Positions 33,207 to 46,343 of a stretch of DNA of 64,000 nucleotides are shown piece by piece. The stretch covers positions 94,020,083 through 94,084,082 of the forward strand of contig NC_083560.1 in NCBI RefSeq assembly GCF_019925205.1. The letters are read 5' to 3'. The DNA is from Metopolophium dirhodum (taxonomy: Eukaryota; Arthropoda; Insecta; Hemiptera; Aphididae). The position numbers were made by a program, and so were the translations under genes. The stretch's first letter is position 1. The number at the start of each line of letters is the position of its first letter. The notes under the pieces are model-generated. The model searched no databases and was not told the DNA's origin. It saw only the letters and a program-made list of their open reading frames with translations.

Positions 33207-33444
33207 GGTCTTACCGTTAATCAAGATTTTCGCCAGTTTATCAGCACTAGGAGGACTGAGTGGCGGTGTTGCCAACGTGGTCAAGGTTGCGAATGAATTT
33301 AAAAGAAATGCCCAATCTCATTTGGGTGGTGGATTATACATCGCACCGTATAAAGGTAACTCGTATAAAATCGGATCAAGTCTATATCTTGCACCATATA
33401 AAAGTGGTGGGGATTTGAAAACGATAAAAACTAAAAAAAAATAA
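33207..33444 (+). pseudogene. Endogenous viral relic: 3' part of the phospholipase-like protein
   Basis: Continuation of the old viral gene after the hAT insertion, from the duplicated octamer to TAA at 33442-33444. It begins LPLIKIFASLSALGGLSGG, a hydrophobic Gly-rich segment, then VVKVANEFKRNAQ, then a repeated motif GLYIAPYK / SLYLAPYK and a lysine-rich tail. In related arthropod viral and Polinton-like proteins this segment follows the phospholipase A2-like domain at the C terminus. The two APYK repeats resemble short basic virion-core motifs, but that is a guess. This part has no internal stop; the gene is broken by the insertion and by the upstream frameshifts. Confidence 0.55.
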
Positions 33445-33505
33445 AAAATAACTAATAACTACGTTACCCAGAAGATGAGGGTCGTATGAGTTCGATAATT
33501 TAGAA

Positions 33506-35097
33506 CAGGGATGGCAAACCTTTTGAACACTGCGTGCCCAAAATTACCTTTTTTTTTTTAGAGCGTGCCATGAAAAAAATTATATATTGTTATATTATAA
33601 TTTGATTGTATAATTAATGTATAAAAAGGTTAGTTTAGGTACATAATAATAATAAATAATAATAATAATTATTATAATATTGCTTTGTTAATTATTTATT
33701 TTGATGTGATTTTTGTTGTTGAACACTTGATGCCAGTTTATTGATATTTGGTTTATAATTAGTAACTTTTAATAAAGTACATGCGGCACTGCATTCATCA
33801 GTTAGTCGGTTTCTTAAATCAGATTTTATAAAATTCATTTCTGAAAATAGTGACTCGCATAAATAAGTTGAAGAAAAAATAGACAAAACAGCTAATGCTA
33901 CTATTTTTAAAATTGGAATAATCTTTTGGAATTTCATTCCACACTTTCAAAATCTTGTCCCCTATGTTTACGACCGATTTGCCTATCGCTCTATCACGCT
34001 GAATTTCTTCTAATTAACTTCTCAATATAACGAATTTTGCTTTCCATATGGTACTCGACTGAAAATCAACAAGCTGCATTTCAAAATCATCTAAATTCAA
34101 CCATTCTAACACTTTTAAGTTGAGTTTTTCAAATGGCAATGTGTCTGGATAAACAATAATTTTCATGGTTTTTTTACATTCTTTAAACTGAGTAAAGCGT
34201 GTAGATAACTCATTCATAGCTGTCCCAATAATATTTGAAAATTCTTGGATAAGATGAGTAATATCAGGTTTATTGAAAATTTCCAATTCCGAAATATACT
34301 TTTTAAGGTTAGGAAAATATTTGAAATTTTTGTTTATTATGTCACGGTTAAATATTTTTAATTTTACCTGAAATGCTTGTATCATATCAAACATACAAGT
34401 GATTATTTTATTATCACCTTGTAGTTTAATATTCAATTCATTTAAATGCTGGGTGAAATCTGCAAAGAACATCAATCGGGCTATCCACTCCAAGTCAGAT
34501 AATTCTTCATGTATTTGATTTTGCTCATCCAAAAACATCTTAATTTCGTCAAAGCATTCAATAAACCTTTGGAGAACATTGCCACGACTAAGCCAGCGAA
34601 CATTATAAAACATAACTAAACCTCAGTACACCGAGTTTACTTCTTTTAATAGATTTTCAAATTTTCTTTTATTCAAGCCTCGCGCAGTAATGAAATTCAG
34701 TATTTTAGTTACTAGTTTTATTATAGCATCAAATGATTTAAAAGTATTTTTTGCACACAATGCCTCTTGGTGTATAATACAGTGAAAACCTAGCAGGGGA
34801 TGTCCCACATGTTTAGTAAATAAACTAATAAACCCTGATTCTTTACCAGTCATGCTAGGTGCGCCATCAGTGGTAACAGAAACAATTCTTGAAAAATCCA
34901 CATTTGCCTCAGAAAGAGATTTACAACTGCTTTGCAAATATCAGTTCCTTTTGTTGTTTCTTGCAATGAGACTAATTTAAACAACTCTTCTTTAATTTCA
35001 TTACCAACAAAATATCTAATAAATATAGATAATCGAGCTGAACCAGTAATATCAGTGCTCTCGTCAAGACAAATTGAAAATACATTACACAACTTAC
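33506..35097 (-). mobile_element. hAT element, right side cut off at the 35098 terminus
   Basis: The left end CAGGGATGGCAAACC at 33506, followed by TTTTGAACACTGCGTGCC, is a common animal hAT terminus (CAGGGNTGGCAAACC). It encloses a minus-strand transposase relic (33692-35092). The element has no right end: coding stops at 35097 exactly where the CCCGGGTAGCAATT terminus of the large element begins, so that element's insertion or a later deletion removed the rest. Confidence 0.75.
33692..35092 (-). pseudogene. ZBED5/FAM200-like hAT transposase, multiply broken
   Basis: On minus: CLDESTDITGSARLS (first Asp), VTTDGAPSMTG (second Asp), FHCIIHQEALC (CxxH), NVRWLSRGNVLQRF (RW motif), helical domain, then hATC (SSTYLCESLFSEMNFIK, SDLRNRLTDE). 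Motif wording is that of the ZBED5/FAM200/GTF2IRD2-type hAT family rather than the ZMYM1 type. Lesions: frameshift near 34900, TGA at about 34623, a stop near 34014 and a gap before 33937. The N-terminal BED finger is lost at 35097. Clearly inactive and older than its neighbours. Confidence 0.8.
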
Positions 35098-35434
35098 CCG
35101 GGTAGCAATTTAGGTATCAGAAAAGTGCCAAAACTGATCAAAATGGTCCAGGACCGTTCCTATATGGTGACGGACTAGTGCCTCTACTGATCCCATGGCA
35201 ATTTTGAATACTGAATATTAACATTGCAGGACCGTCCAAAACTCTTAAATGGCACGTTCCAGAAAAGTGCTCTAATGGATTACTTATCTATAGGCACCAT
35301 TTATTCAGGCTTAATATAGTGCCTACACTATTTTGTAACTATGCGGGCACCAGATTTAGGGACGTATAAAATAGGCATGTGGGGGGGGGGGGGCGTTTTG
35401 AAATAGCCTCACGATCGTATTTTTACTTAGGTAG

Positions 35435-35943
35435 CAGTGCCGTAGCTCGCGGGGGGGGGGGGGCTTAAGGGCTTAAGCCCCCCCTGAAATATTAAATTGG
35501 AAATTTAATATTTGCCTGTTGCTGGCATGAATCGTTACTCATTTCTTGTATCTACATTCTACCATGATTGTAGTACTCTCTATATTCACTATTCATTTTT
35601 TTTTTTTTTTTTGAAATGACTTAAAACCAGCAATTACTTTTTATGAATAAGATTTGGTTATAGAAAATTACAAATTACTTGAGAATGGAATTGAATTTTG
35701 TAATCAAAAATGGTCCAATGAAAAAATTGTATTCCAAAAAGTCCCTTGATTACAATACCAAAGTGTCCAGAAGAATTGTTTCCAAATATAAATGTTTTTT
35801 TAAAAATACTATCTTTATTACCAGTATTAACTGCATCAGTCGAAAGAAGTTCTTCTACTTTAAAAAGAATAAAGCCGTATTTAAGGAACTCTACAGGAAA
35901 GACAAGACTAAATGATTTAGTACTGATGAATATTCACAGCTGA
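35435..35943 (+). pseudogene. hAT fragment: terminus and hATC domain
   Basis: Starts with CAGTGCCGTAGCTCGCGGGG at 35435, a hAT end shared in part with the one at 22553 (CAGTGCCGTAG), then a long G run. From about 35640 the plus strand encodes LLENGIEFCNQKWSNEK and, after one shift, FLKILSLLPVLTASVERSSS, TLKRIKPYLRN, TGKTRLNDLVLMNIH, the hATC domain of a ZMYM1-like transposase. No opposite terminus was found, so the right border near 35950 is the end of recognisable coding only. Confidence 0.6.
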
Positions 35944-36477
35944 TATACATATTGATTCTGAAGTAATAATTAATATGTTTGCTTCATAAAAAGAAAGAAG
36001 ATTAGATTTTAAATTATCAAAATATTGTTTAATTATTTACGCATCTTTGGTTTTTTTTTTTTATTATTATTATCAAAGTTAGTAAAATCTGTATTTTTAG
36101 TTAATTTTACAATTATTTAATTGACTTAATTTATACCTAATATAGTTCTTATTTATATGACTAAATTAAAAATAAAAGGAAAAAACTTATTGGTATTGAA
36201 ATACAATATTATAATAAGTATCTATAATAAATAAATATGTCCCCAGATTGGTTCCTGAATTTCTAGCTAATTTCATTTAAATTAATAAAATAAGATGTAA
36301 TTGAATGTGAACAAATAGTTAAGATTAAATTATATTTTATAAATGTTTGAGTATAGGATTGAGACATAAATCAGAAATGCATAACTTCAAATATAATAAA
36401 ATCTGCATTAAAAAAAAAAATTATTATTAAGATGAAAAGGTATTGTTTAATTTGAAAAAACAATTGTTAAAAATCAT

Positions 36478-39400
36478 ATTAATTATTATTAGCATTTTCT
36501 TCGTTATTTATTTTTGCTTTTTCTTTCTCTTTTTCAACATCCCTCTTGGCGTGTTTCACAAAGTTTTCCACGGTGCATTCAAACTTTATTTCCTCTTCAT
36601 CTGTAGTGCGAAACCCAGATGTAGCTTCTGAAATAAAATGTATATTGATATTAAAATTAATGTATTTTTTGTAAATAAATAATAGGAAGAAATAGTATCA
36701 TTGAGTGTTATAAAATGTATCATTATAAAAACTAACGTTTAGTTAAATAGTAAAATGGAGTATCATGGAAATTTATCCTCCTGCCTTTTCCTTTAAATGT
36801 ATATTGCATTGTCAATTGTTTGCTGATGAGTGCTTCTAAGCATAAAACTGTGGCCCTGCAACTCGTCACTTTTTCCACGTTTGGATTTTTTACCATAATT
36901 TGATGCCTTAAATAATTTATCTACAACAAGATACAAAACATAAAAATAACAAATACATAATTATTATCTAAAATTAAATTAATTTCTTACAATATCCATT
37001 TCTGATTTTTTGTCGGAATCCAAAAAACGTTTTAATATTGCTATTTGTACATTATTCTGCAACGGAAAAATGCCTTCTAATGATGATGGCAATTTTTGTA
37101 TTGGACATGATATTGGCCTCATTTTCTTATTGCTAGCACATAATAAACTTATTTTTTGGTCGGTTATTTGTTGATTGGCAATCACCTATACAAGGTAGAA
37201 AAACAGGTACACTACTAATGTCTAATACACACTTTAAACATTTATTTTATGTCCAAAAATCAAAAATATATAAAATAAAATTTACAAAATCATAATAATT
37301 ATAGATACCTTATCCAAAGTTTTTTGTAGAATTGTCACTTGGGTAAGAATAGGTTTAGTTGCTTTTTTTATTGCATTTTCAATAATACATGCAATATCAT
37401 TGTCCAAAATATTTGCTGTATTATTATGGTCGTCAATTCCAATAAAACTTTCTGTTAAATACATTACATTAATAACATTTAGAACGTTAATAAATATGTA
37501 GTTCAAAAAATGTGCTTATAAAATACTGTATGTCCGTGAAAACTGGGTAAACTTTATAACTCAATTACCAACATTACTCAGTACACCATACATATTTTAG
37601 AATTCTGTCTGCGGGATATTGATGAACTGTTAGTTTAGTTTCATTTCCCGAAAACAGAATTCAAAAATATGTATAGAGTACTGAATAATATAGCCAATTT
37701 AATTATACAGTGTACCCTGCTTTTGAGGATACACGGTATATTGTAAACAAATTAATGATTATTAGATAATATTATCGAGTTTTAAGTAGGTATATATAAG
37801 TTTATACCATTAATTGGTGCATTATTACTATAGTTCGATATGGGTTGCATTGATATTTTGTCATCATTTAAAACAAAAAATAAGTCACTGTTATTAAATA
37901 CTTCTGCAAGATCATTATTAGTGCATTCATCTATAAATAATAAAAGGACTACATATTAATATGAAAAGACTTGAATAAATGGTGTCATATTTATATAGTG
38001 TAAGTCAAGTTACTCAATAAACTATAAAGTAATTTTCTTACCAAAATACTTTCCTAAAATAGGCTATAATAAAAATATTATTCTTATATCCTAGGTTATT
38101 TATTATAATTGTAAGATTGAAATTGTATACCTATCTCCAAACTGTTTTTCTTCAAAGTAGAATTATTTTTGGTTGGTACATTTCTCAAATGATCATCATT
38201 ATTTAAAAACGTTGTGAGTGTATTACATGAAGAAAGTAATTGAGTATCAGGTGTACTATTTATGCTGCAAGAATTGTCTAAAACACACAATTTATTGTCT
38301 GATTATATGTATAGTTTCTATTATATAAATTATAAAACATTTTTAATTTGAAGTTTGTATACCTATCATTGATCTGGTTTCTTCAATATCAGTAGAATTG
38401 TTTTCAGTCAACATTCTTTTTATAATATTATCGTTATCTACATTGATTATAGATGCATTAGATAAAGTTTCAGTTTTTGTGCTGTTGATGCTGTTAGAAT
38501 TATCTGAAATATAATTTTGTTTAGTGGTTATACATATATAAGTAAATAAGAGTTATAGATATAATATACCTTCACTGTTTATTATTGTATTAGAATTAGT
38601 TACTAATGATGTCTTATTAGTTATAGTTGTAACGGGAGAAGAATTTATCGCTGAAGTGGTTTTTTTTTTTTTTTTTGAAATAGCAACATTAAGAATTAAG
38701 CTATTATTTGCAGAATTATTATTTTGCTCGAATGGATGGAGTGGTAAATGTTCATTGGACACAATGTTCAATATATTATCCATAACAACTTCGTGTTTTT
38801 TTTTTTAAGTTTCTTTTGAGCTTTACTCATGTGACTGTTTTCATTTCTGAATTTTAATTTAGTTTCTGAAGTAGAAATAATCTCATCCTCGGATTCTTGT
38901 TGGAATTTTGAATTTGTCTTTATTTTTCTTTTGCATGTTTTTATTTCTTCATCATTATCAAAATTATTATTTTGTGTTTCACAATCAGAACCAGATAATA
39001 CTTTTGCTACGTTACGGGCCATTATAATATTATCTAGAGTGAAAACAAATGAAAAAATAATTATATTCAAATGGTTTAAAGTGACATTAGTAAAACAAAT
39101 AACAAGAGGATGGTCAAAAATAAAAACAAAACATCGCACCCCTCAGAATCTAAAATTGTATAATAATAAAATTATGTTAAATGCTATTTTACTTTATTTG
39201 AGTTAGATATATAACTATATGGATATGAATGAGAAACATAAATGTATACATTATTATATCCAAATATAAATGCATATTGCAGGAAATAAGTAGATTATCT
39301 ACGCTATACACATTATTATATATTTATATTAATCATAATGGTAGGTATAATAATATAATTAAAATACTTGCCAAATGTTGATATGCATTTAGCTGGCCAA

Positions 39401-39618
39401 TAAGACCCATCATAATCATTGGGAACTTTTTCTTGAATTATCATTTTATTAATTTGAGAAGAAGAAAAATTAATTGATATTTCAGGTGGATTGTCATGTT
39501 GGTTATAAGGCCACCAACAAAGTCCTTCATTATTTTCATTTTTTTTGATAAACCAACTGGCTGGTACATGCTGGGCGTTTTCAGTAGTCCCCGTAAAAAT
39601 TACTGCTGACCAAGGCAT
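36478..39618 (-). CDS. DUF4806-family protein, carried inside the transposon
   Basis: Nine exons on minus: 39618-39371 (ATG; MPWSAVIFTGTTE, HVPASWFIKK, CWWPY), 39033-38572, about 38503-38373, 38280-38134, 37930-37808, about 37450-37308 (coiled coil), 37184-36991, 36920-36737 and about 36630-36478. The first exon is the N-terminal module typical of this family. Exons 7-8 carry DUF4806 itself (SLEGIFPLQNNVQIAILKR, then SCRATVLCLEALISKQLT). The last exon is a charged coiled coil. Exons 3 and 4 resemble each other (DNS..SINST ... NNST ... IG). The only visible damage is a frame change in an A run near 38800, which could be a sequencing matter. The function of DUF4806 is unknown; its place inside the inverted ends, upstream of no other host gene, suggests it is an element-encoded accessory protein. 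Confidence 0.7.
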
Positions 39619-42032
39619 GGTAATATACAATCAATTTAATGCTAGAATAAAAATAAAATATACATATCATTATATATATATATATATATATATATATTAG
39701 GTCATGTATTTAAATTTAAATAGCATAATATAACTGATTTAAACTTACAATTATTATAATAATAGTAAATAAATAGACATAATATTAATATATAATATAA
39801 AGATATAATTTTTTTCACATAGTTGTTATTTTTTTACCAATATTTACATGATAATATAATTAAATATAATTAGGTAGTTATTTACATAGTCAAATATATT
39901 ATACAAAATAAATCTCTATTACGTATGATGTATAAGCGGCATCACTATATCGGTATTTTGAGAGTGAGATAGGTTTGATCTAAAACAAATCATTTTTTTT
40001 TTCTATTTTAGATAACGGCCAAACATTTAACATCTCTAAGTTAGAAACAGAATACATATCTAAAAATTTAGATTTACATGGTGAATCAAAAATGTTACAT
40101 AATGTTTTATACTTTCTTCCAACAATAACTACTTCGGAATCACTAAATATGGAAGTAGCAATAGATTTAATAATCACTATATCTTTATTGTCCATTTGAA
40201 CACAACAGTCTTGCATATTTATTCCTATTGTAAAATTGGTTGTTTTTACTCGTTTATATTGTGGATATTTAGTTGTTGAAGTTAAAGGACCTCCATTTTT
40301 AAACATGGGTTTTCCTAATAATTGTATATCACCATTCAATTCGTTTTCATCAGAAATATCATGTTTGGTTAAAGCAATTTTATCATAAAAATTTCTTCTT
40401 TCCATATATCTCCTAGCTAGTTGCTGTAGTGGTTTAACAGGAGATCTAATATCCTTTTTAAGTGGTTGCATAAAACTTTCAAAAGGAAATGCTGAGCACT
40501 GATCTAACTCATCATACTTTAAGGCTTCCTTAGCTAGGTGAATAAGACCGTGAATATTGTATGTCATATGTTGGATGCCATATAAAGTACGAAATGTTGA
40601 TTCAAAATATCTTAAAAGTTGATTTGCATATTCATTAAAAGTTTTGTGCATTGAAGGCGAAAGTAAAATCCTCATCGCCACGCATAGTACTATAAAATGA
40701 TTATATATATCATCTGAAACTACTCCTTTAATGCATATTAGAGAAGTATACAGTAAAAATTGCCGTGACTTAGTTGCTTTCCAACGCGGTGCTTGAGAAA
40801 AAGGATGCATTCTGGAATTTTCTGTCTGTGGCTAAACAATTAAGTCTTTTATTAACAACTTGTATTAAATTATCGGGTAATTTTGTTGGATTTTTATTAA
40901 CACCAGTTATCTATAAATTTACAATTTTTAGTACAACTCCTTCACAAATTAAATGCATGTAATCAATAATACAAGACTCAACTATTGAAAACTTAGGTAT
41001 ATTGACTAAAATTGTAGGTCCGTTGTGATATCTTGAATCTTCATATTTTCTAAAAGTTTCATCAGTTCTAAGTGGGGCATCAATTATAGGGAAACATGCT
41101 TTACTTAGCCAAATTCCTTCAATGGTACACTTAGAACAGCTTACTTTTCCAGTATGGCCTAATGTATTTAGGACGAACGACTTGGCCGGAGCATCACAAA
41201 TAATGCCATATAATACAATTTTCACTTGTTTATTATTGTACACTATTCCAACATTTATTAATGGTATTATTTCTTCAACAAAATCATGTAAAAAATCATT
41301 ACAATCTTTAGGTTTTGATTTTCCGTGGAGAGCTACAATAGAAAAAACTTGTTTACCTGGTATATTAGAAAAATATCCTAAAATTGGCCAAATTTTCACT
41401 TTGAGTACTACGGGATATAGGCAAACCATCTATCCCTACCATCAATTGTAGAGTATTTGGAATTTTATTTGATAATTGGCTGTCAGTAAGTAAACGGACA
41501 ATCTCAGATGTTAAGCTAAAATGAATATATTGGCCACCAGAAATATTTCTTGATACTGTAAGAGGAGGAGTTTTTAATAATGTCCGTGAGTCCACACACA
41601 TATCTGGATGTCCATTTGATTTTAATATTTTTAACAATTCATTCAAAATTAAATGAAGTCAGGGCCGTCCCGAAAGACAAATCATGGGGGGGGGCTTGAT
41701 TCATTAATTTGCCAACTCAAAAAAAAAAAATTTTCTCGCTCCGCTCGAATTATAATTATTATTATTCATTTATTAACATACATCTCAATAACTCATAAAC
41801 ATAGGCATACTTATTATACACTATTCAATACCTATTTATTGCTCTTCACCAGTACATAGTCACTACCTAGTCAAATTCATTTTTGGATATTGGTCAGCAT
41901 TACCAAAAGTAGGTACCTACACAAGATTAGGTAAAATAAAAACTTAAAACATACAATTTTATGAGTATTTAATCACTAATAATAAATTAATAATTATGCA
42001 TGTATCACAATAAATAATAATATATACAATTT

Positions 42033-45000
42033 TTAAAATTGAATTCTTCTTTGTTTTATATTGAACCACTGAGTTGCTATTTTACTTACATCAACTGTAT
42101 CTAAAATATCTTTTTCAATACTTAACAGCATTAGGGAATCTAATCTATTGTCTGTCATTGTAGATCTTAAATGATTTTTTATCAGTTTAAGTTTGCTAAA
42201 TGTCCGTTCATTAGTAGCTACACTTACCGGTGCAGTTAATGCTAATCGACAAATATTATTAGCTAATGGTAGGATATGTTTAACTTCTTCACATTTTTCA
42301 ATCATACTGAGAAAATTTGTTGTCATAGTTAAACTCAAATCTTTGCATATTTCTTTTAATATTTCCAATTCAGTTTGAATGGCATCAATATCCTTGCACT
42401 TTGCAAAATCACTGTTAGGAGGAAATATTAACAAAGCATTTTGTATATTTTCAATGCTCATATTTTCATTCTTGAATGGAAATGAGAATATTTTATACAG
42501 TGGCATTATTGTATCAATAAATACTTTTAAATTGTCTTTAGATAAATTAGTAAGTGTAGACAGTATACATTTGAACTCTTTTTTATAAAATATATGAAAA
42601 GTTAAATCAGCTTGAGTACCAGCATTTTCGTCCAACCAAGTGGGCTGTTTTCTTGTACGGTGATGAACTTTGAAATCAGATTTTGAATCTATACCAAGAT
42701 TTGCTGCGAACAAGGTTGCGCTGTCAATCAGATCATTTATTCTTTCTGAATCTGAATTAATATCTTCTAAATTTTTAATTGTAGCCTCTATTAAAACAGC
42801 AGCATCAATTACACATAAACTTTTTGTTTCTAATGTCTCGGTTAGTGATTTCAATTTATACATTATATTTTTCATAAATACCAAGGAGACAATGAAGTCA
42901 AATGAATGCATCTTTTTATTAATGCCAAATGCTTTTGTCCTAGTATTTCTATCGAATATCTCAGGATGTGAACAAATATATTGTAAAGTGTTACATATAG
43001 CTTCATATGAAGCCCAAACAGCTTTAATGGACTCTGTACGGGCTGTCCATCTTGTTTTGGATAAGTTTCTTAGTTGTAATGTATTATCAACATTGTTCAT
43101 TTGCTTATTCAATACACTATACCTTTTATTACTAGCTGAAAAAAATACATAAAGGTTTTCTAAGTTATCAATCATATCTGACACAATTAAACTAGAATTA
43201 CATGCATGTTCCAAAAATGTGTTCATCCGATGCGCTTGACATGGAATACAAAAAACACTATGACCAACTAGTTCTGAAAGTTTAGCTTGTGTACCGTTAA
43301 ACTGCCCAGACATGTTACTAGCATAATCATATGACTGAAATACCAAATTATCTGTTCCTAAAGAATGTTTAGTTAAAATTTCAATAATCTGTTTAGCTGT
43401 TCCTAAGCCAGTTTTGTCTACTCCTTCAGCTATTTATAAAAGCCTTTCAATTGCTTTTCCATTGTTATTAACATAACGCAAACAAACTGCCAATCGATCC
43501 TTATGAGAATTATCGGGGGTTGTATCAGCCATGACTGAAAATAAGCTTGCTTCCTGGACTTCTTTCACAATAATTCTTCTTACTTCATTACTTAGAATAT
43601 CAATAAACTCATTTTGCGAACGGGGGCCTAAATATGTGACATTGTAAGATCTTGATGATTTTTCATTTATCCAACGGTTCATTAAGGGATTGTGCCTAGA
43701 GATAAGTTGAACCATTTGATTAAAATTACCGCTAGATTCGTCACCATCTCCACGAAAAGACAACCCTTGCCTACACAATGTCCGTGCTATATCAAATAAA
43801 ATTATAATTATTTGTTTATTAAATTCTTTTTCTTGTACTAGTTTGATGGATTCTTGTCTTTTTGATCTATTCATAATAATGTCAATATGATTTGACTCTT
43901 TCATAAAGCTGCTTTGTGTGATAAAGAATTAAAATGCTGTTCCAACTTGCCTAATTTTGCTTTTCCTCGACTTTTCATTTTTTGCCATGTATTAACACCT
44001 TGCTTTACCCATGCTTCATTTGAAAACTGTCTTCCTAACCCTTTTCGAAATAATGAGCACACAAAACAATATGCTGAATCAGTAATCAAACTATACTCTA
44101 GCATAGGATATTCTTTTAACCAAATAGGATTAAAACTTTTTTGTTTTGATGGATCAATATCACTGTTGATTGGATATTTTAAAAGTTTAGGTTGGTGTGG
44201 ACCCAATGATAAAAGATATTGCCTTTGTGAAGAATAAGTAATATCACACCGCCGCCCTGGATCATGTTCAACAAAATAATTTGGTTTAGAAACTGATTGT
44301 ATATGGTCAGACGGATCTGATAAGTTGTCTAATACTACTTTGGCATTTTTTAAAAAACATTCTGATTTCAATTTTATTCTATTAATCACTTGTTGACTTT
44401 CTAACATAAACATAATTGGATTTGGCAATGTGTCTTCTTTCAATTTTGACAGCAAAGTATTACACTCATTTAAATTTGATACTAAGTCCTCCATTTGGCT
44501 AGCACATAACAACCATGATATTTCTTCAGAATTTTCATCAATATTATGTTCAATAACTTGTTGAAAATTCTAAAATATATATATATATATATATATATGT
44601 AATATACCAATACTATTAAGTATTAATAAAAGTAGTACCTATTATTATATTTTATATGAAATAAACTAAATTTGAATACATTTTAATATAATTTTAAAAA
44701 AACGTTGGTTATGCTCATTTAGCAGTTACTAGTCCTAAAACATTTTTGATTTTTGATTCATTCATAACACTTCTACAATATATTTAAACAAAAATATATT
44801 TTGGTATTTTTATACATTGTGAATGGGCATTATGCATTATTAGATATAAATGTAAAATTATAAATAATAAATCCATTACTAATTACCTAACAATTTATTT
44901 AATTATTAAAATTTTAAAAATTTTAAATTTAATTATTAATATAATAAGTACCTACCTCAGATTTAGAATCAACATTATCTTTTTGAACAGTAGAGTCCGA

Positions 45001-46343
45001 TTTATCTTTAGATAGTTTTTCATCATTATTATTAATGACTGATGAGTTTGAAGAGTCATTTTTCTAAAATAAAGTACAACAAATTAAAATAATTAGTATT
45101 TATTAGATATATTTTTATTAAAATGATTTTTTTATAAATTTTTAGTACAAAAAAAGCAAATTTTTTTAGTATTTAAGCTATATTGCTATAATATTATTAT
45201 ATTTATACTTGTATGTAATATGAATGGATATTTTAGATATAAATATACAATCATATTAATTGTTGTAATATAATATATAATATTATGTCCATTTTATAAA
45301 TTAATGATCTATTATTTTATTTGTTTAAATATCAATAAAAAATATCTCAGATTTAGAATCAACATTATCTTTTTGAACAGTAGAGTCCAATTTATCTTTA
45401 GATAGTTTTTCATCATTATTATTAATGACTGATGAGTTTGAAGAGTCATTTTTCTAAAATAAAGTACAACAAATTAAAATACGTAATTAGGATTTATCAG
45501 ATATATTTTTATGAAAATGGTTTTTTTTTATGAATTTTTAGTTCAAAAAAAGCAAATCTTTTTAGTATTTAAGCTATAAATTATAATATTATTATATTAT
45601 TTTATACTTGTATGCAATATGAATGGTCAATGGATATTAGATATAAATATACAATCATAATATTATATGATGTAATAATAGTAATAAATAATAATTAATA
45701 ATATTTATAATATATAGGTATGTCCAATGTTCATTTTATACCAATTAATGATCAATTTGATTTGTTTAAATATCAATAACAATATTAACAATACCTCAGA
45801 TTTAGAATCAACATTATCTTTTTGAACAGTAGAGTCTGATTTTTCTTTAGATAGTTTTTCAACATCATTATAACTGACTGATGAGCTTGAACACTCATTT
45901 TCCTAACATAAAAAATAAAATAAATTAAAATAATTTGTATTTAATACGATATATTTTTGTTATAATGATTTTATGAACGTTTAATATAACACAAGCTTAC
46001 CAGTTACTGAGTTAACTATTAATCATAATAATATATAATATACTAATAAAAGTACTTAGGTTCATTTTTTTCAAGGCATACCTAATTATAAATATTTATT
46101 ACAAAAAATATCAAGTATAATAAACGACTTACCGGTAATCATTACCCGTTTATTCAAATTCCATGTAGCTGCTGCACTTTCGAACGGATTTTTTGGTGCA
46201 CCAACATGTTTAATATTTACTCATTTTCCACGATGTAATTTTTCCTCGTGTTTTCTTTTGAAATCGTCATTAAATTGACTGCCACATTCTAAACATTCAA
46301 CTTTAACACGTTTTCTTTTTCTTTTATTATTAACTTCACTCAT
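42033..46343 (-). pseudogene. ZMYM1-like hAT transposase with C2H2 finger, near-complete
   Basis: Exon 1 (46343-46133) starts MSEVNNKRKRKRVKVE and has a C2H2 finger (CLECGSQF...H..H), then a TGA at 46221-46223 in place of a probable Arg codon. One exon is then present three times (45903-45795, 45455-45346, 45063-44957). The next exon, from about 44570, runs to 43901 with a TTF-type finger (YCFVCSLFRKGLG). A one-base loss near 43904 leads to the DUF4371-like part (LSFRGDGDES, VMADTTPDNSH first Asp). A TAA follows at 43434-43436, then SYDYASNMSG, IPCQAHRMNT, SKTRWTART (RW motif) and an intact hATC (VATNERTFSKLKLIKN, RSTMTDNRLDSL). Three point lesions in a gene of about 1,000 codons: recently dead, or partly the result of sequence errors. 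Confidence 0.85.
44957..45903 (-). repeat. Tandem triplication of a 36-codon exon
   Basis: Three copies of a roughly 390-440 bp unit, each with one 108-base exon (KNDSSNSSVINNNDEKLSKD, rest SDSTVQKDNVDSKSE) and flanking intron: 45063-44957, 45455-45346 and 45903-45795. Copies 1 and 2 are almost identical; copy 3 has several changes. Exon length is a multiple of three, so any number can be included without shifting frame. Copies 1 and 3 end in a GT donor (GAG|GTAGG, GAG|GTATT), whereas copy 2 reads GAG|ATATT and should be skipped. Confidence 0.9.

Noticed and set aside
42193..43152. Plus-strand frames of up to 160 codons
   Set aside because: Antisense to the well-supported hAT transposase at 42033-43346.
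44575..44600. (TA)n tract as a possible regulatory site
   Set aside because: Simple microsatellites occur here, at about 32939 and at 39668-39698; nothing sets this one apart.
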